A stretch of DNA of 64,000 bases from Chlorobiaceae bacterium (GTDB lineage: Bacteria; Bacteroidota; Chlorobiia; Chlorobiales; Chlorobiaceae): assembly GCA_012972825.1 (NCBI GenBank), contig JABDHL010000003.1, positions 1-64,000 on the forward strand, in the 5' to 3' direction. A model generated the notes under the pieces. The model had not been told where the DNA came from and did not search any database. It saw only the letters and a program-made list of their open reading frames with translations. Shown one piece after another: positions 46,535 to 57,040 of this stretch. Both the position numbers and the translations under genes were made by a program. Position 1 is the first letter of the stretch. Each line of letters opens with the position of its first letter.

Positions 46535-48343
46535 ATGAGTAAAGCTGCACGGAGCACGCAGACTCTGAAAAACCGGTTCCGCTCTGATTATTGCGGGTTA
46601 TTAAATCCGGAGCTTGAGAATACCTCAGTGAAGCTTGCAGGATGGGTTCATAGAAAAAGGGATCATGGTGGGTTGATTTTTATAGATTTGAGGGATCATA
46701 CCGGGATAAGTCAGCTTGTTATACAGCCGGAACAACGGGAGTTGTTTGTAAAAGCCGAACAGCTGCATGTGGAATCGGTTATCAGAATAGAAGGTATCGT
46801 TGTCCGGCGTGCTCCCGGGGCTGTCAATCCCCGTTTGGCGTCCGGTGAGATCGAGGTTGTTGTAAGTCAGATCACCGTTGAAAGTCACGCCCACCCGTTA
46901 CCTTTTCCGGTTGCCGATGAGGTGCCTACCTCGGAGGAACTCCGTTTGAAGTACCGGTTTATTGACTTGCGTCGTGAAAAAATTCATGAGAATATTATTT
47001 TTCGCAGCCGGCTGACTGCGGCTGTCCGTCGCTATCTCGAAGAGAAAGAATTTATTGAAATACAGACACCGATTCTTACCTCAAGCTCTCCGGAAGGCGC
47101 AAGGGACTTTCTGGTTCCAAGCCGTCTTCATCCAGGCAAATTTTATGCACTGCCTCAGGCGCCCCAGCAGTTCAAGCAGCTGCTCATGGTATCGGGTTTT
47201 CCCCGCTACTTCCAGATAGCACCCTGCTTCAGAGATGAAGATGCCCGAGCCGACCGCAGTCCGGGGGAGTTCTATCAGCTCGATATGGAAATGGCATTTA
47301 TTGAACAGGATGATCTGTTCTCCATTCTTGAAGGCCTGATTGAACATCTTACCCGTACAATGTCTGACAAGAGGATTCCTCAGTTTCCTTTTCCGAGGAT
47401 CAGCTATAAAGAGGTCATGAACCGTTTCGGGACAGATAAGCCCGATCTGAGGATTCCCCTTGAAATCAGTGATGTAACTTCACTCTTCGTGGATTCAGGA
47501 TTCAAGGTATTTGCAGATAATACAAGAAAGGGAACTTGCGTTAAAGCTCTTGTTTTAAAAGGCCGGGCAAATGAGTCGAGGCTTTTTTTCGATAAGGCGG
47601 AAAAACGGGCGAAAGAGCTCGGCTCTGCAGGTCTTGCGTATATCCAGTTCCGAGAGGAAGGCCCTAAAGGTCCTGTTGTCAAGTTTCTTTCTGAAGAAGA
47701 TCTCTCACGTCTTAAAGAGCAGCTCGGTCTTGAACCTGGTGATGCAGTCTTTTTCGGCGCAGGCAAATGGGAACCCACCTGTAAAATCATGGGAGGTATG
47801 AGAACCTATTTTGCTGATCTCTTTACGCTTGACAAAGACGAACTCTCTTTTTGCTGGATTGTTGACTTCCCGATGTATGAATACAACGAAGAAGCAAAAA
47901 AGATCGACTTCTCACACAACCCGTTCTCAATGCCGCAGGGAGAGATGGACGCGCTCGAAACAATGCTTCCTCTTGATATTCTCGCCTATCAGTATGATAT
48001 AGTCTGTAATGGCATCGAACTTTCAAGCGGAGCCATCCGTAACCATAGACCCGATATCATGTACAAGGCATTCGGTATTGCCGGATACTCCAAAGAAGAG
48101 GTAGACGATCGATTTGGTCACATGATAGAGGCTTTCAAACTTGGAGCACCCCCCCACGGAGGCATAGCTCCAGGTCTTGACCGTCTTGTCATGATTTTAC
48201 GCGACGAGCAGAACATCCGCGAAGTTATTGCCTTTCCTATGAATCAGCAGGCACAGGATCTCATGATGTCCTCACCGTCGGAAGTAACCCCCGCACAGCT
48301 TCGTGAGCTGCATCTCAAGATCGATTTACCGAAAAAGCCGTAA
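46535..48343 (+). CDS. aspS: Aspartyl-tRNA synthetase
   Basis: 602 residues, bacterial type. The OB-fold anticodon domain ([20 protein letters not shown]) is followed by class II motif 2 ([20 protein letters not shown]), the GAD insertion domain (about 290-420) and motif 3 ([14 protein letters not shown]). A modest AAAGGA ribosome site precedes the ATG. It charges tRNA-Asp; specificity for tRNA-Asn cannot be read here. Confidence 0.97.
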   Translation: MSKAARSTQTLKNRFRSDYCGLLNPELENTSVKLAGWVHRKRDHGGLIFIDLRDHTGISQLVIQPEQRELFVKAEQLHVESVIRIEGIVVRRAPGAVNPRLASGEIEVVVSQITVESHAHPLPFPVADEVPTSEELRLKYRFIDLRREKIHENIIFRSRLTAAVRRYLEEKEFIEIQTPILTSSSPEGARDFLVPSRLHPGKFYALPQAPQQFKQLLMVSGFPRYFQIAPCFRDEDARADRSPGEFYQLDMEMAFIEQDDLFSILEGLIEHLTRTMSDKRIPQFPFPRISYKEVMNRFGTDKPDLRIPLEISDVTSLFVDSGFKVFADNTRKGTCVKALVLKGRANESRLFFDKAEKRAKELGSAGLAYIQFREEGPKGPVVKFLSEEDLSRLKEQLGLEPGDAVFFGAGKWEPTCKIMGGMRTYFADLFTLDKDELSFCWIVDFPMYEYNEEAKKIDFSHNPFSMPQGEMDALETMLPLDILAYQYDIVCNGIELSSGAIRNHRPDIMYKAFGIAGYSKEEVDDRFGHMIEAFKLGAPPHGGIAPGLDRLVMILRDEQNIREVIAFPMNQQAQDLMMSSPSEVTPAQLRELHLKIDLPKKP

Positions 48344-48361
48344 GAGAAGAAATAAATACGC

Positions 48362-48392
48362 AAAAAGAGTCTGGCAGTGTCAGACTCTTTTT
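48362..48392. terminator. Bidirectional terminator between aspS and thioesterase
   Basis: AAAAAGAGTCTG / CAGACTCTTTTT, a perfect 12-bp stem with a 7-nt loop. It serves the convergent aspS (plus) and thioesterase (minus) genes. Confidence 0.93.
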
Positions 48393-48393
48393 G

Positions 48394-48837
48394 TTATGGT
48401 TCTTTTTTCAGGACAGCAACCGTAAACCGGCTGACACAGGTCAGTTTGCCCTCTTCATTTCTTACTCTGATATCCCATACCTGAGAGCTTTTTCCAAGGT
48501 GCAGGGGAGTGGCGGTAGCATAGACAAATCCTGTCCTGACAGGACGGATATGATTGGCATTTATCTCTTGCCCCACGATATAGAAAGAGTCCCGATCTAC
48601 GCAGTAGGACGCGGCAATACTTCCCACAGTTTCAGCAAGAGCCAGCGATGCTCCTCCGTGCAGAATTCCGATACGCTGGATGGTACGGTGGTCGACAGGC
48701 ATCTTTGCAGTCATGAAATCCACTCCGATTTCGGTCATTTCAATACCAAGATGCCGTGCCATCTGGCCATCAATGATTTGAGTAGTGTTGATTTCCTCAA
48801 TACTGACCGGGGTGAAGAAAATAGAGGAGAGAGTCAT
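48394..48837 (-). CDS. Hotdog-fold thioesterase, PaaI/EntH type
   Basis: 147 residues from ATG 48837; the longer frame would run into tRNA-Gly and is rejected. MARHLGIEMTEIGVDFMTAK, then the catalytic RIGILHGGASLALAETVGSIA segment and the NANHIRPVR motif place it in the PaaI/YbdB group that hydrolyses acyl-CoA or aroyl thioesters. The substrate is not clear. Confidence 0.9.
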   Translation of the reverse strand: MTLSSIFFTPVSIEEINTTQIIDGQMARHLGIEMTEIGVDFMTAKMPVDHRTIQRIGILHGGASLALAETVGSIAASYCVDRDSFYIVGQEINANHIRPVRTGFVYATATPLHLGKSSQVWDIRVRNEEGKLTCVSRFTVAVLKKEP

Positions 48838-48877
48838 AGGGGTATGTATCAACGGGAAAGAATTATATCCGGAAATG

Positions 48878-48951
48878 AGCGGGTGACGAGATTCGAACTC
48901 GCGACATTTTGCTTGGGAAGCAAACACTCTACCAACTGAGTTACACCCGCT
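48878..48951 (-). tRNA. tRNA-Gly, anticodon CCC
   Basis: 74 nt on the minus strand. The acceptor pair is AGCGGGT/ACCCGCT. The anticodon stem TTTGC/GCAAA encloses the loop TTCCCAA. The T-arm is CGAGTTCGAATCTCG. CCA is not encoded. Confidence 0.95.
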
Positions 48952-48958
48952 TTTTTTG

Positions 48959-49032
48959 TGGTGAGAGAGGGAGTTGAACCCTCGACCTCAGGGTTATGAA
49001 TCCTGTGCTCTAACCAACTGAGCTACCTCACC
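48959..49032 (-). tRNA. tRNA-Met, anticodon CAT
   Basis: 74 nt on the minus strand. Acceptor GGTGAGG/TCTCACC, D-arm TAGCTCAGTTGGTTAGAGC, anticodon loop TTCATAA, T-arm GAGGGTTCAACTCCCTC. The paired first position and lack of a GGG/CCC anticodon stem argue against an initiator. It is elongator Met, or Ile if the C34 is lysidinylated. Confidence 0.92.
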
Positions 49033-49112
49033 ATTTTCCGGGCTGAAAATATACCACAGCATAGATGAATAAACAAGCTGTGAGAAAGTTTTATTTGTTC
49101 TTTTTCAGCGCG

Positions 49113-49841
49113 TTAAGACCATGATGCCCTTTGATTGAAGATCGCTTCGGCGACAGGAATATCTTCCGGTGTAGTGATTTTTATATTGTGATAACCCATT
49201 TCATATATTTTTATGGGTTGTTCAGGAAAAAAACGTTCTACCAGAGCGGCATCATCTGTTGCATACCAGTTTTCCAGCTCTGCCTGTTCATGAGCCTGGA
49301 TGAGAAGTCCGCATTGAAATCCCTGTGGTGTCTGAACCTGAAGCAACCTGCTGCGCTCTGGTGTTTCCCCGAAAAAGTCAGGATTAGATCCTATATACTT
49401 GATTGTGTCCTTTGGTCTTGTTGCCGGGACACATGCTCCGAACTGGAGCGATAGTCGCGAAATATCATCAATCTCTTCAGGCTGTATAAACGGGCGGGCC
49501 CCGTCATGCACAAGAATAGTGTCTGGTGTGTTACCGGTCGTGCGTATTGCATGTTCAATTGCCTTGATGCAGTTGTTCACCGAATCCTGACGCTCTTTTC
49601 CACCTTCAATAACAGCTTTTACCTTACCGAAGCCCGCAGATGCCGCCATACTCTCAAGTGCTGGAATGTTTTCTTCTTTTGTGGCAATGTAGATGGTGCT
49701 GACTGAAGAGGCCTCCTGAAATGCCCTTATGGTATGATGAATAACAGGAAACCCTGCAATTTCAAGCAACTGTTTACACTGTCCGTCCTTGAGCTGCATT
49801 CGCTTTCCGATACCGCTTGCGGCAATAATAGCAATGGCATT
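49113..49841 (-). CDS. ispD: 2-C-methyl-D-erythritol 4-phosphate cytidylyltransferase
   Basis: 242 residues from ATG 49841 (an upstream start at 49859 would add six). AIIAASGIGKRMQLKDGQCKQ is the nucleotide loop, with GGKERQDSV, DTILVHDGARPF and ATDDAALVE also present. It is the third step of the MEP isoprenoid pathway, which feeds carotenoid, quinone and chlorophyll tails. It lies 31 bp after queA on the same strand. Confidence 0.95.
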   Translation of the reverse strand, partial: NAIAIIAASGIGKRMQLKDGQCKQLLEIAGFPVIHHTIRAFQEASSVSTIYIATKEENIPALESMAASAGFGKVKAVIEGGKERQDSVNNCIKAIEHAIRTTGNTPDTILVHDGARPFIQPEEIDDISRLSLQFGACVPATRPKDTIKYIGSNPDFFGETPERSRLLQVQTPQGFQCGLLIQAHEQAELENWYATDDAALVERFFPEQPIKIYEMGYHNIKITTPEDIPVAEAIFNQRASWS

Positions 49842-49872
49842 CATAATGAGAGAGATCAATCCCTACAGGGGT

Positions 49873-50913
49873 TTAATGAATAAACATGGCATCTCCGTAT
49901 GCCAGGAAGCGGTAATCCTCTTTGAGTGCTATTTTATAAGCTTCCATAAGCAGTCGGTGTTCGGCAAATGCACTGACGGCCATGAGCAGTGTTGTTTCAG
50001 GGAGCTGAAAATTGGTGACAAGAGCATCGGTAACCTTGAACTGGTATGGGGGATAGATAAACTTGTCAGTCCAGCCTCTTCCGAATTTTATTTTGCCGTC
50101 AACTGTAGCATTGGCCTCAAGTACCCGGCACGTTGTTGTTCCGACTGCGATGATCTGACCTGTTTTATTGATCTTGGTTTCATTGATTTCCATTGCTGTC
50201 TGATAGGGAATATTAAAATATTCCGAATCCATTTTATGCTTTGAAACGTCTTCGACTTCTATGGCATTGAAGGTGCTCAGACTGGGATGAAGGGTTATCG
50301 GCAGGATTTTTACTCCTATTTTCTTGATTTTCTGGAGGAGTGGCATGGTGAAATGCAAACCTGCCATTGGTGCGACTACGGCGCCAGTCTGGCTGGCATA
50401 GACGGTCTGGTAGTTATCCTTGTCGGAGGCAATGGGCAAGCGGGTAAAATAGGGCGGAAGGGGAATTGTGCCGATTCTTTCAACAAGACTGAAAACATCT
50501 ATGTCAGGATTAAGAAATCTGATGGTTCTGCCACGGGATGTGGTATTATCCACGACCTCAGCAACAACGTCTTCCTCAAAATATATTTTGTTTCCAACCC
50601 TGACTTTTCGTGCAGGATCAACCAGTACATCCCACAATCCAGCATCCTTATTGAGAACTCTGAGCAGGAATACCTCGATTTTAGCGTCGGTCTTTTCCTT
50701 CTGTCCGAATATTTTGGCAGGAAAAACCCGGCTGTTGTTTAAAACAAGCAAGTCCCCCTTTTTAAAATATCCAGCAATATCATCAAAAATTTTATGCTCA
50801 ATATCTTTTTTTCGCCGGTTCAATACCATCATTTTGCACTTATCCCTAGGCGTAGACGGCTCTTCAGCTATTTTACTTTTAGGGAGGGTATATCGAAAAT
50901 TTGAGAGGCGCAT
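49873..50913 (-). CDS. queA: S-adenosylmethionine:tRNA ribosyltransferase-isomerase
   Basis: 346 residues. FRYTLPKSKIAEEPSTPRDK at the start, then FKKGDLLVLNNSRVFPAKIFG, TGAVVAPMAGLHFT and GTTTCRVLEA, and the ending FLAYGDAMFIH. It transfers the ribosyl part of SAM to preQ1 in tRNA to make epoxyqueuosine. Full length. Confidence 0.97.
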   Translation of the reverse strand: MRLSNFRYTLPKSKIAEEPSTPRDKCKMMVLNRRKKDIEHKIFDDIAGYFKKGDLLVLNNSRVFPAKIFGQKEKTDAKIEVFLLRVLNKDAGLWDVLVDPARKVRVGNKIYFEEDVVAEVVDNTTSRGRTIRFLNPDIDVFSLVERIGTIPLPPYFTRLPIASDKDNYQTVYASQTGAVVAPMAGLHFTMPLLQKIKKIGVKILPITLHPSLSTFNAIEVEDVSKHKMDSEYFNIPYQTAMEINETKINKTGQIIAVGTTTCRVLEANATVDGKIKFGRGWTDKFIYPPYQFKVTDALVTNFQLPETTLLMAVSAFAEHRLLMEAYKIALKEDYRFLAYGDAMFIH

Positions 50914-50961
50914 AAAAAGATATCCAATAGGTCAAAAAGATAAGATTGATCGATAAAAATA

Positions 50962-50996
50962 CACCAATGAAGACGTTGCAACAGTCTTCATTGGTG
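50962..50996 (-). terminator. Terminator after the GH65 fusion gene
   Basis: Perfect 13-bp stem CACCAATGAAGAC / GTCTTCATTGGTG with a 9-nt loop. On the minus strand it is followed by TATTTTTA, immediately past the GH65 stop. Confidence 0.9.
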
Positions 50997-50997
50997 C

Positions 50998-53900
50998 TCA
51001 GACCGAAGCGGAATGATACGCAACTCCCTTTTTCAACGTGAGATGTATTCCCGCAATACATGCCGGTGCTTCATCTCCCTCTGCTTCAAGCAGTGTGATA
51101 ATGATATCATTTTCAGCAATGGTAATAGCATAACGGTTACTTCTGAAACAGATGCTCAGGCTGAGCTTTTTCCAGTGATTCGGCCTGTTGGGATGCACAT
51201 TAAGTTTCTCATTGTAGAAAGAAATGCCAGCAAAATAACGGATAACCGTATCAAGCGTTCCCGCCATGACGCCGCAATGTATTCCCTCCTGGGTAGTTCC
51301 GCCCTGGGTGTCATGAATGTCGCTCTTAAGAGCCTCTGAAAACCATTTCCATGCCATTTCATGACCATTTTGCAGGTAGCTTGAGATGATGCTGTGAACC
51401 ACCTTGCTCAACGTTGACCCATGGCTTGTTCTTGGTTCGTAGTAAGCGTAATTGTTTCTGACCAGAGTCAGGTCATCTGGAATTTTGTACCCGATTTTGC
51501 CCAGCAGTTCAGCAACTTCTCCCGGTGAGATAGTATAGAAAGTCATCAATACATCAGGCTGTTTGGCAACCTTGTAAAGATCGGGTGTGTCTCCCTCCGC
51601 TTTCAGTATTCTGTCCATTCTGTGAATATTGCCGTATCTGGAGCGATAGTGAGTCCAGTCAAGCTCCTTGAGACTCTTGTAGCCGTCGAACTGCTCAAGG
51701 ATGCCATCGTTGTCAACAAGGATATTCATGTTGCTGCTGATATCTCTCCATTGCTTGAGTTCATCAAAACCGAGATGGATTTTCGAAATAAGGTGTCTGA
51801 GTATGGCAGGATCAATTTTCTCACCGATTTCAGCCGCTTTTTCAAAAAGCCAGACAGCCATAATATTGGTATAGGCATTATCTTTCAGTCCCTCTTTGCC
51901 GCTGCCTGGAAGTGTTTCATGAAATTCATCCGGTCCCATAACTCCCTCTATATGGTACTTGCTGGATTCAGGAGAATAGGTTGCGATTGATGCCCAGAAA
52001 CGTGCAATTTCAAACATCAGTTCCGCACCGTACTTATTCAGGAAATCTGTGTCATCAGAGTCGTAGATGTAGCGCCAGACATTATAAAATACTGCTATCG
52101 AAACATGCCGCTGCAGGCTGCTGTGGTCAGGTCCCCATGAGCCGCTTTTTGGATTGAAGTGGAGGATCTGGGTATCTTCACGGCCATCATCTGCAGTCTG
52201 CCATGGGAACATGGCTCCCTTGTAACCGTGTTCACGCGCATACTCCCTTGCAGCATCAAGGCGGTTGTAACGGTACATCAGAAGCGCTTTTGAGATGTCA
52301 GGAAAGTGCCGGTTAAAGAATGGCAGAATAAAGATTTCATCCCAGAAAATATGACCACGGTACGCTTCGCCATTAAGACCGCGGGCCGGCATTCCGGCAT
52401 CAATGGATACATTATGAGGCGATGCTGTGCACATCATGTGATAAGTGTGCAGTCTGAGCAATTTCTGGCTGAAACGGTCGCCTTGGATGACAATATCCGC
52501 CTTTTCCCAGATTTTTTCCCATGCTTCAGCATGTTCCTTAAACAGGGAGTCGAAAGAGTCCTTGCTTTCAAGCGACAGTCTGGCTGCTTTTACTGGGTTG
52601 GCAGTGTTCTTATCCAGCGAGGTATGAATTGATGCCAGTTTTTCAATAGTGCATCCTTTGTTGGGATTAAGCTGCACTTTAAAGGACTCGCCTATATATC
52701 GCGTATCACTTAATGTTGTTCGCTCAATTGTAAGAGGTTTTCCATGGCTCCATACCCTTGTTTTGGCAGCGGTCACAATGCCGTAATGTGAAACCCGGGT
52801 TTGAACATGAAGCAGCATTATCTCTTTTTCCCGGCTGCTTTCGATGTGTTCAAGATGGTCGTTTGTCAGCCCGTTATATCGCGCAACATTCTTGTTTTTC
52901 ACTCGTCCGTCGATTGATGAGCGGAACTCGACTTCAGCGGTGTAGTTGATGGGCTTCAGGGTGAACGTCAGTGCACAGCGATGAGGATCATCCATGCTTG
53001 CAAATCTTCTGGTGCGGATATTTGTTATTCTTCCAAGATTATCCTGGATAACGAAATCACGCTCCATCAGGCCGTTGCGAATATTAAGGTTCTGCTGGTA
53101 GCTGAGTATCTTCTGATCAAACGGATCGATGAATTCACCGCCGCCTATTCTGAACTCAATAGGGAGCCAGTTCGGAGTATTCACAAAGTCATTGTTGAAA
53201 ATTGTCTGACCGTGAACATCAGAAGGGACTCTATTGAAAACCCCGGCTATATAAGTACCGGGATAGTGGTAGTGCGAAATAGAAGAACCTTCATAGGCGC
53301 CTCTTACACCAAGGTATCCGTTGCCAGTTGATGTCAGTGTTTCACGGAGTTTTTCGTCTTTGGCTGAAAAATCGGTATAGGTCAGATTCCAGCCCTCAAA
53401 TTCAAGACCCTCGCTGAACCATCGTTCGATATCAGCAATAGTAATTTCCGCAAGATCCCTGACTACAATATCTGCGCCCTCTTCCCTCAGTTTCGATCCT
53501 TCGATGTCACGGGCAATACCAAGCACCAAGCCGAAATTACCGCGAGAGCCTGCCTGAACGCCGGAGATAGCATCCTCGACAACAACACATTCATGAGGTT
53601 CAAGTCCAAGATTGTTTGCTGCCCTGACAAAAATATCAGGGTTTGGCTTGCCCTTCAAACCGAGTTCAATGGAAACCTCTCCATCAACGCGGGTTTCAAA
53701 AAGATGTTCAAGCTTGGCAAGCTGCAGAATAAGCCGGCAGTTGCGGCTTGATGAGGCGATTCCGATTTTGATGCCTTTTTTTATGAGATCATTGATAAGC
53801 TCAACAGAAGAGGCATATACTTCAGGACCTTCCTTGATGAGAATTTCGGAAAAAAGGTTATTTTTACGGTTTCCCAAACCGCAGATGGTCTCTTTTTCAG

Positions 53901-54162
53901 GAATGTCATCAAGTTCACCATAGGGCAGCTCGATATCGCGCGACAGCAGAAAGCTTTTAACACCCTCCATACGCGGCTTTCCATCTACATATTTGTGATA
54001 GTCATGAGCAGGGTCAAAAGGAACATAAAGTTCATCGTTGATTTCTGCATAATTTTTCAGGAAATAGTTAAACATCGATTCCCAGGCAAGGCTGTGTACT
54101 TTCGCAGTGCCTGTAATGACACCGTCAAGATCAAATATTGCCCCTTTGAATATGTTGCTCAT
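50998..54162 (-). CDS. Beta-phosphoglucomutase / GH65 disaccharide phosphorylase fusion
   Basis: 1054 residues. Residues 1-250 are a HAD beta-phosphoglucomutase ([11 protein letters not shown] with Asp11/Asp13, [27 protein letters not shown]). Residues 255-1054 are a GH65 enzyme: N-terminal sandwich ([13 protein letters not shown]), [10 protein letters not shown] (602-611), and general acid Glu746 in [11 protein letters not shown]65 phosphorylases split trehalose, maltose or kojibiose with phosphate, releasing beta-glucose 1-phosphate. The fused mutase would convert this directly to glucose 6-phosphate. The trehalose-phosphatase-like gene upstream favours a trehalose role, but this is inference. 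No signal peptide, so cytoplasmic. Confidence 0.93.
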   Translation of the reverse strand: MSNIFKGAIFDLDGVITGTAKVHSLAWESMFNYFLKNYAEINDELYVPFDPAHDYHKYVDGKPRMEGVKSFLLSRDIELPYGELDDIPEKETICGLGNRKNNLFSEILIKEGPEVYASSVELINDLIKKGIKIGIASSSRNCRLILQLAKLEHLFETRVDGEVSIELGLKGKPNPDIFVRAANNLGLEPHECVVVEDAISGVQAGSRGNFGLVLGIARDIEGSKLREEGADIVVRDLAEITIADIERWFSEGLEFEGWNLTYTDFSAKDEKLRETLTSTGNGYLGVRGAYEGSSISHYHYPGTYIAGVFNRVPSDVHGQTIFNNDFVNTPNWLPIEFRIGGGEFIDPFDQKILSYQQNLNIRNGLMERDFVIQDNLGRITNIRTRRFASMDDPHRCALTFTLKPINYTAEVEFRSSIDGRVKNKNVARYNGLTNDHLEHIESSREKEIMLLHVQTRVSHYGIVTAAKTRVWSHGKPLTIERTTLSDTRYIGESFKVQLNPNKGCTIEKLASIHTSLDKNTANPVKAARLSLESKDSFDSLFKEHAEAWEKIWEKADIVIQGDRFSQKLLRLHTYHMMCTASPHNVSIDAGMPARGLNGEAYRGHIFWDEIFILPFFNRHFPDISKALLMYRYNRLDAAREYAREHGYKGAMFPWQTADDGREDTQILHFNPKSGSWGPDHSSLQRHVSIAVFYNVWRYIYDSDDTDFLNKYGAELMFEIARFWASIATYSPESSKYHIEGVMGPDEFHETLPGSGKEGLKDNAYTNIMAVWLFEKAAEIGEKIDPAILRHLISKIHLGFDELKQWRDISSNMNILVDNDGILEQFDGYKSLKELDWTHYRSRYGNIHRMDRILKAEGDTPDLYKVAKQPDVLMTFYTISPGEVAELLGKIGYKIPDDLTLVRNNYAYYEPRTSHGSTLSKVVHSIISSYLQNGHEMAWKWFSEALKSDIHDTQGGTTQEGIHCGVMAGTLDTVIRYFAGISFYNEKLNVHPNRPNHWKKLSLSICFRSNRYAITIAENDIIITLLEAEGDEAPACIAGIHLTLKKGVAYHSASV

Positions 54163-54195
54163 AGCGTTTTTTTAAAAATTAACATGACGCATTTT

Positions 54196-55458
54196 TTACA
54201 GAGAGAGCAGACCAAGAATGGTCAGCAGGATATCGGGATAAGGCACTGTAAAACTGTTCGGGCAGATCTCCGCAACCTGCTTTTTTAACTGTCCATCTCT
54301 CGTTACAAACACAGCCCAGACATCATCGAACATCTCAACGGCCTTCTTCAGCATCGGAATGTCTGAAGGCGTATCACCACAAACAAGAGTCGCACTTTTG
54401 GAAGGGTTCAGTTCAAGCTTGCTGCAGATAAAGGAAAGCCCGTCCCCCTTGTCAAAATCTTTTATTGACGCTTCACCGGAAGTCCCTTCAATGGTTAAAA
54501 TGATTTCAATGTCAAGGCCGGTATCTTCAATTCTGAAATTTTTGCCACTCGGGTCAATTTCACGGACGATGCTTTTTACCTTTTCAAGAAAAGCAGCAGA
54601 TTCAGCCTCTTTTATCGAGTGGCTTATATCCTGGCGGGCAACAGTTGTCTGGCCGAATTTGATCTGTAAGGCTGAGCCTATAAAATTGAACTTTTCGAAA
54701 TTCGGATCCTGGAGGAGTACCAGCATCCGGTCATTTAAAAGACGTATAAGTTTCTGTTTTTTTTCATCGATTGGAAAGCTGTTGAATTCACCGTTAAGAT
54801 CAATAAACTCTCTTCCTTTAGATCCCGCGTAAACAAATGTGTTGCTTGGGTTGATTGAGACATTCAGAATACCAAAGTCTCTGAGTGGAGCAGAAGTAAT
54901 GATTATAGGGTACTTACAGCAGTTCTTTGCGAACCGGGTTAGAAAAACTGAGTTATATATGGGTTGTACTGAAGAACGGTATCGTCCGCAGTAGTTATTC
55001 GTTGTACCGTCACGATCTGTGATAAAAGCATTAAACCGTTTACCCCTGAGTAAACCAACCCCTTTGTTGACAAAGATCCGGAAATCGGGAATAAACTTTG
55101 CAAGGTAATCTATGAATTTATCTTCTCCATACTCAAGATAGTAGATGTCCTTCTGGAGTTCCCTGATTTCATATGTTAGATCAACCTCTATCTGCTTCAT
55201 CCCGTCAAGACGCAGCAGTCTTTGCCCTGTATGATCGTCAATATAAATGGTTTCAAGTGAATAAAGCGCATTTTTAAGCGATTCTATACACGATTGTCCT
55301 ACTACTCTCTGCTTGATGATGTTTCTGACGACAGGTTCCCGCAGTTCACGTGTTTCTGCCTTCAGTTGGTAGAGTTCTTTGAGTGTACGGATATCCTGTA
55401 ACGTGATTGATGTGCCGAATGTGCTCAGCTGACGTTCTTTTAGAATACTCTCGTGCAT
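54196..55458 (-). CDS. HAD-superfamily phosphatase, trehalose-phosphatase-like C-terminal part
   Basis: 420 residues. Residues 1-140 are helical, with no family I can name. From 145 on comes a HAD fold: motif [10 protein letters not shown] (Asp148, Asp150), TSAPLRDFG (motif II) and [13 protein letters not shown] (motif IV). The DRDGT form and the small cap resemble trehalose-6-phosphate phosphatases. It is directly upstream of the GH65 fusion (33 bp), so the pair may make and remobilise a disaccharide. Substrate not proven. Confidence 0.75.
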   Translation of the reverse strand: MHESILKERQLSTFGTSITLQDIRTLKELYQLKAETRELREPVVRNIIKQRVVGQSCIESLKNALYSLETIYIDDHTGQRLLRLDGMKQIEVDLTYEIRELQKDIYYLEYGEDKFIDYLAKFIPDFRIFVNKGVGLLRGKRFNAFITDRDGTTNNYCGRYRSSVQPIYNSVFLTRFAKNCCKYPIIITSAPLRDFGILNVSINPSNTFVYAGSKGREFIDLNGEFNSFPIDEKKQKLIRLLNDRMLVLLQDPNFEKFNFIGSALQIKFGQTTVARQDISHSIKEAESAAFLEKVKSIVREIDPSGKNFRIEDTGLDIEIILTIEGTSGEASIKDFDKGDGLSFICSKLELNPSKSATLVCGDTPSDIPMLKKAVEMFDDVWAVFVTRDGQLKKQVAEICPNSFTVPYPDILLTILGLLSL

Positions 55459-55627
55459 GCGTTACCGGTAGAGAAGTGAAGGCAAAGTAATATGTTTCGT
55501 AATTTAAACAAAATCTTTGCAAAAACTGTATAAAAAGTTATACAAATAACAGAATCATTAAAATAATAGTTGAACTCTATTCCTCTCTTTTGTTTATATA
55601 GCGCATATATTTTTTGTGCGTATATAC

Positions 55628-56275
55628 TTATAGTAAAAAAACGGGGAATCGCTCCTCAAGAAATGCTATAATTTGACGATGAATTGTTGCTTCCGGTAAA
55701 AGGGCGTCAATGCAGATAAAGCGTTCTTTATTACGCGTTATAAGATCAAGGTATCCTTGGCGTACATTTCGGTAAAATTCCAATCCCGAACGCTCCATAC
55801 GGTCTGGTTCATCATTTTCAAAGGTAAGAGGAATTGAGGTTTTAGCAAATATTCTGTTTAAAGCTTTTTCCGCTTCTATATCAAGATAAATCGTTATATC
55901 CGGAACAGTGTCGCAGGTCGAAATGGAAATGATCGACTGCAGCAGCAAAAGGTCGATTCCACGGCCATAACCCTGATAAGCTGTCGTTGAGTCAAAAAAA
56001 CGGTCGAGAATGACTGTTTTGCCAACGGCCAGTGCTGGAATGATGACCTGTTGCACAAGTTCGGTTCTGCTTGCCGAAAAAAGGAGCAGTTCTCCGATAG
56101 GGCTTATTTCTTGCCTGCTTTCAAGAAGTATAGTGCGGATTTTTTCAGCCACCTCAGTCCCACCGGGCTCCCTTAAGGTTAGAACCTCCTGGTTCCGGCT
56201 GTTCAGATAAGTCACCAGTTTATTAATCTGGGTTGTTTTGCCTGCTCCGTCTATTCCTTCAAATGATATAAGCAT
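55628..56275 (-). CDS. tmk: Thymidylate kinase
   Basis: 215 residues. P-loop [50 protein letters not shown] and the lid region. It phosphorylates dTMP to dTDP for DNA synthesis. Full length, ATG start. Confidence 0.95.
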   Translation of the reverse strand: MLISFEGIDGAGKTTQINKLVTYLNSRNQEVLTLREPGGTEVAEKIRTILLESRQEISPIGELLLFSASRTELVQQVIIPALAVGKTVILDRFFDSTTAYQGYGRGIDLLLLQSIISISTCDTVPDITIYLDIEAEKALNRIFAKTSIPLTFENDEPDRMERSGLEFYRNVRQGYLDLITRNKERFICIDALLPEATIHRQIIAFLEERFPVFLL

Positions 56276-56325
56276 AACTACTTTAGAAAGGATGAGATTT
56301 CGGACAACTCGAAAGATGGGGAGCC

Positions 56326-57027
56326 TTAATGCAATTGTCCTGTGGGACGAATCAGAATGTCGTTGACATCAACATGCGGCGGTTGGCCGACAGCGAACAT
56401 GACAGCCCGGGCAATATCATCAGGCTGTAACTCTTTGGCAGAGTCAGGCTTCTGCAGATTATCCCAGAAGGGTGTATCAACGATTCCCGGCTCAACAAGT
56501 GTGACGCGGATTCCGGTTCCAACCATCTCATTGCGGATAGCCTGAGCCATTCCGGTGACGGCCCACTTGGTAGCCGAGTAGAGGTTGCGAATAGAGGTGA
56601 CACGTCCAACAACAGAGCCGGTGATAAGAAGATGACCACTGTTTTTTACCAGTTCAGGCAGGGTCAGTCGAGCTGTGGTTGCAGCCCCGAATACATTGAC
56701 CATCACCATCTCTTTCCATTCTTCAGGTTTATCCTCTCCGCCGTAAAATGTTGAACCTTTGGAAAAACCGGCGTTTGCAAAAACAACGTCAATTCTTCCG
56801 AAATGTTTTAAGGTTTGCTCTACCATCTCCTGTTGGGATTGCCAGCTTGCAACATCGCATGTGACTGCAAATGCCCTCTGGTGGCCAAGCTCACTCTGCA
56901 GGAGTTCAAGCTTATCGGTTGAGCGTGCTGCAAGTACGACCCTGAATCCCGCCTTGATTGCTCTCTTTGCTGTTGCTTCACCTATGCCTGTAGAGGCTCC
57001 GGTAATGAGAAATACTTTACTCTGCAT
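56326..57027 (-). CDS. Short-chain dehydrogenase/reductase, NADP-type
   Basis: 233 residues. The cofactor loop is [18 protein letters not shown] is at about 90, and the catalytic residues are in LITGSVVG ... YSATKWAV (Tyr/Lys). The clan fits YdfG-like oxidoreductases acting on hydroxy acids or alcohols; the substrate is unknown. It lies 13 bp after the APC permease gene. Confidence 0.88.
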   Translation of the reverse strand: MQSKVFLITGASTGIGEATAKRAIKAGFRVVLAARSTDKLELLQSELGHQRAFAVTCDVASWQSQQEMVEQTLKHFGRIDVVFANAGFSKGSTFYGGEDKPEEWKEMVMVNVFGAATTARLTLPELVKNSGHLLITGSVVGRVTSIRNLYSATKWAVTGMAQAIRNEMVGTGIRVTLVEPGIVDTPFWDNLQKPDSAKELQPDDIARAVMFAVGQPPHVDVNDILIRPTGQLH

Positions 57028-57040
57028 TGTTAATTTGTCG

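Noticed and set aside
48878-49032. tRNA pair as an integration site
   Set aside because: The tRNAs are not next to the accessory island (38-42 kb) and no integrase or repeated tRNA 3' end is present nearby.
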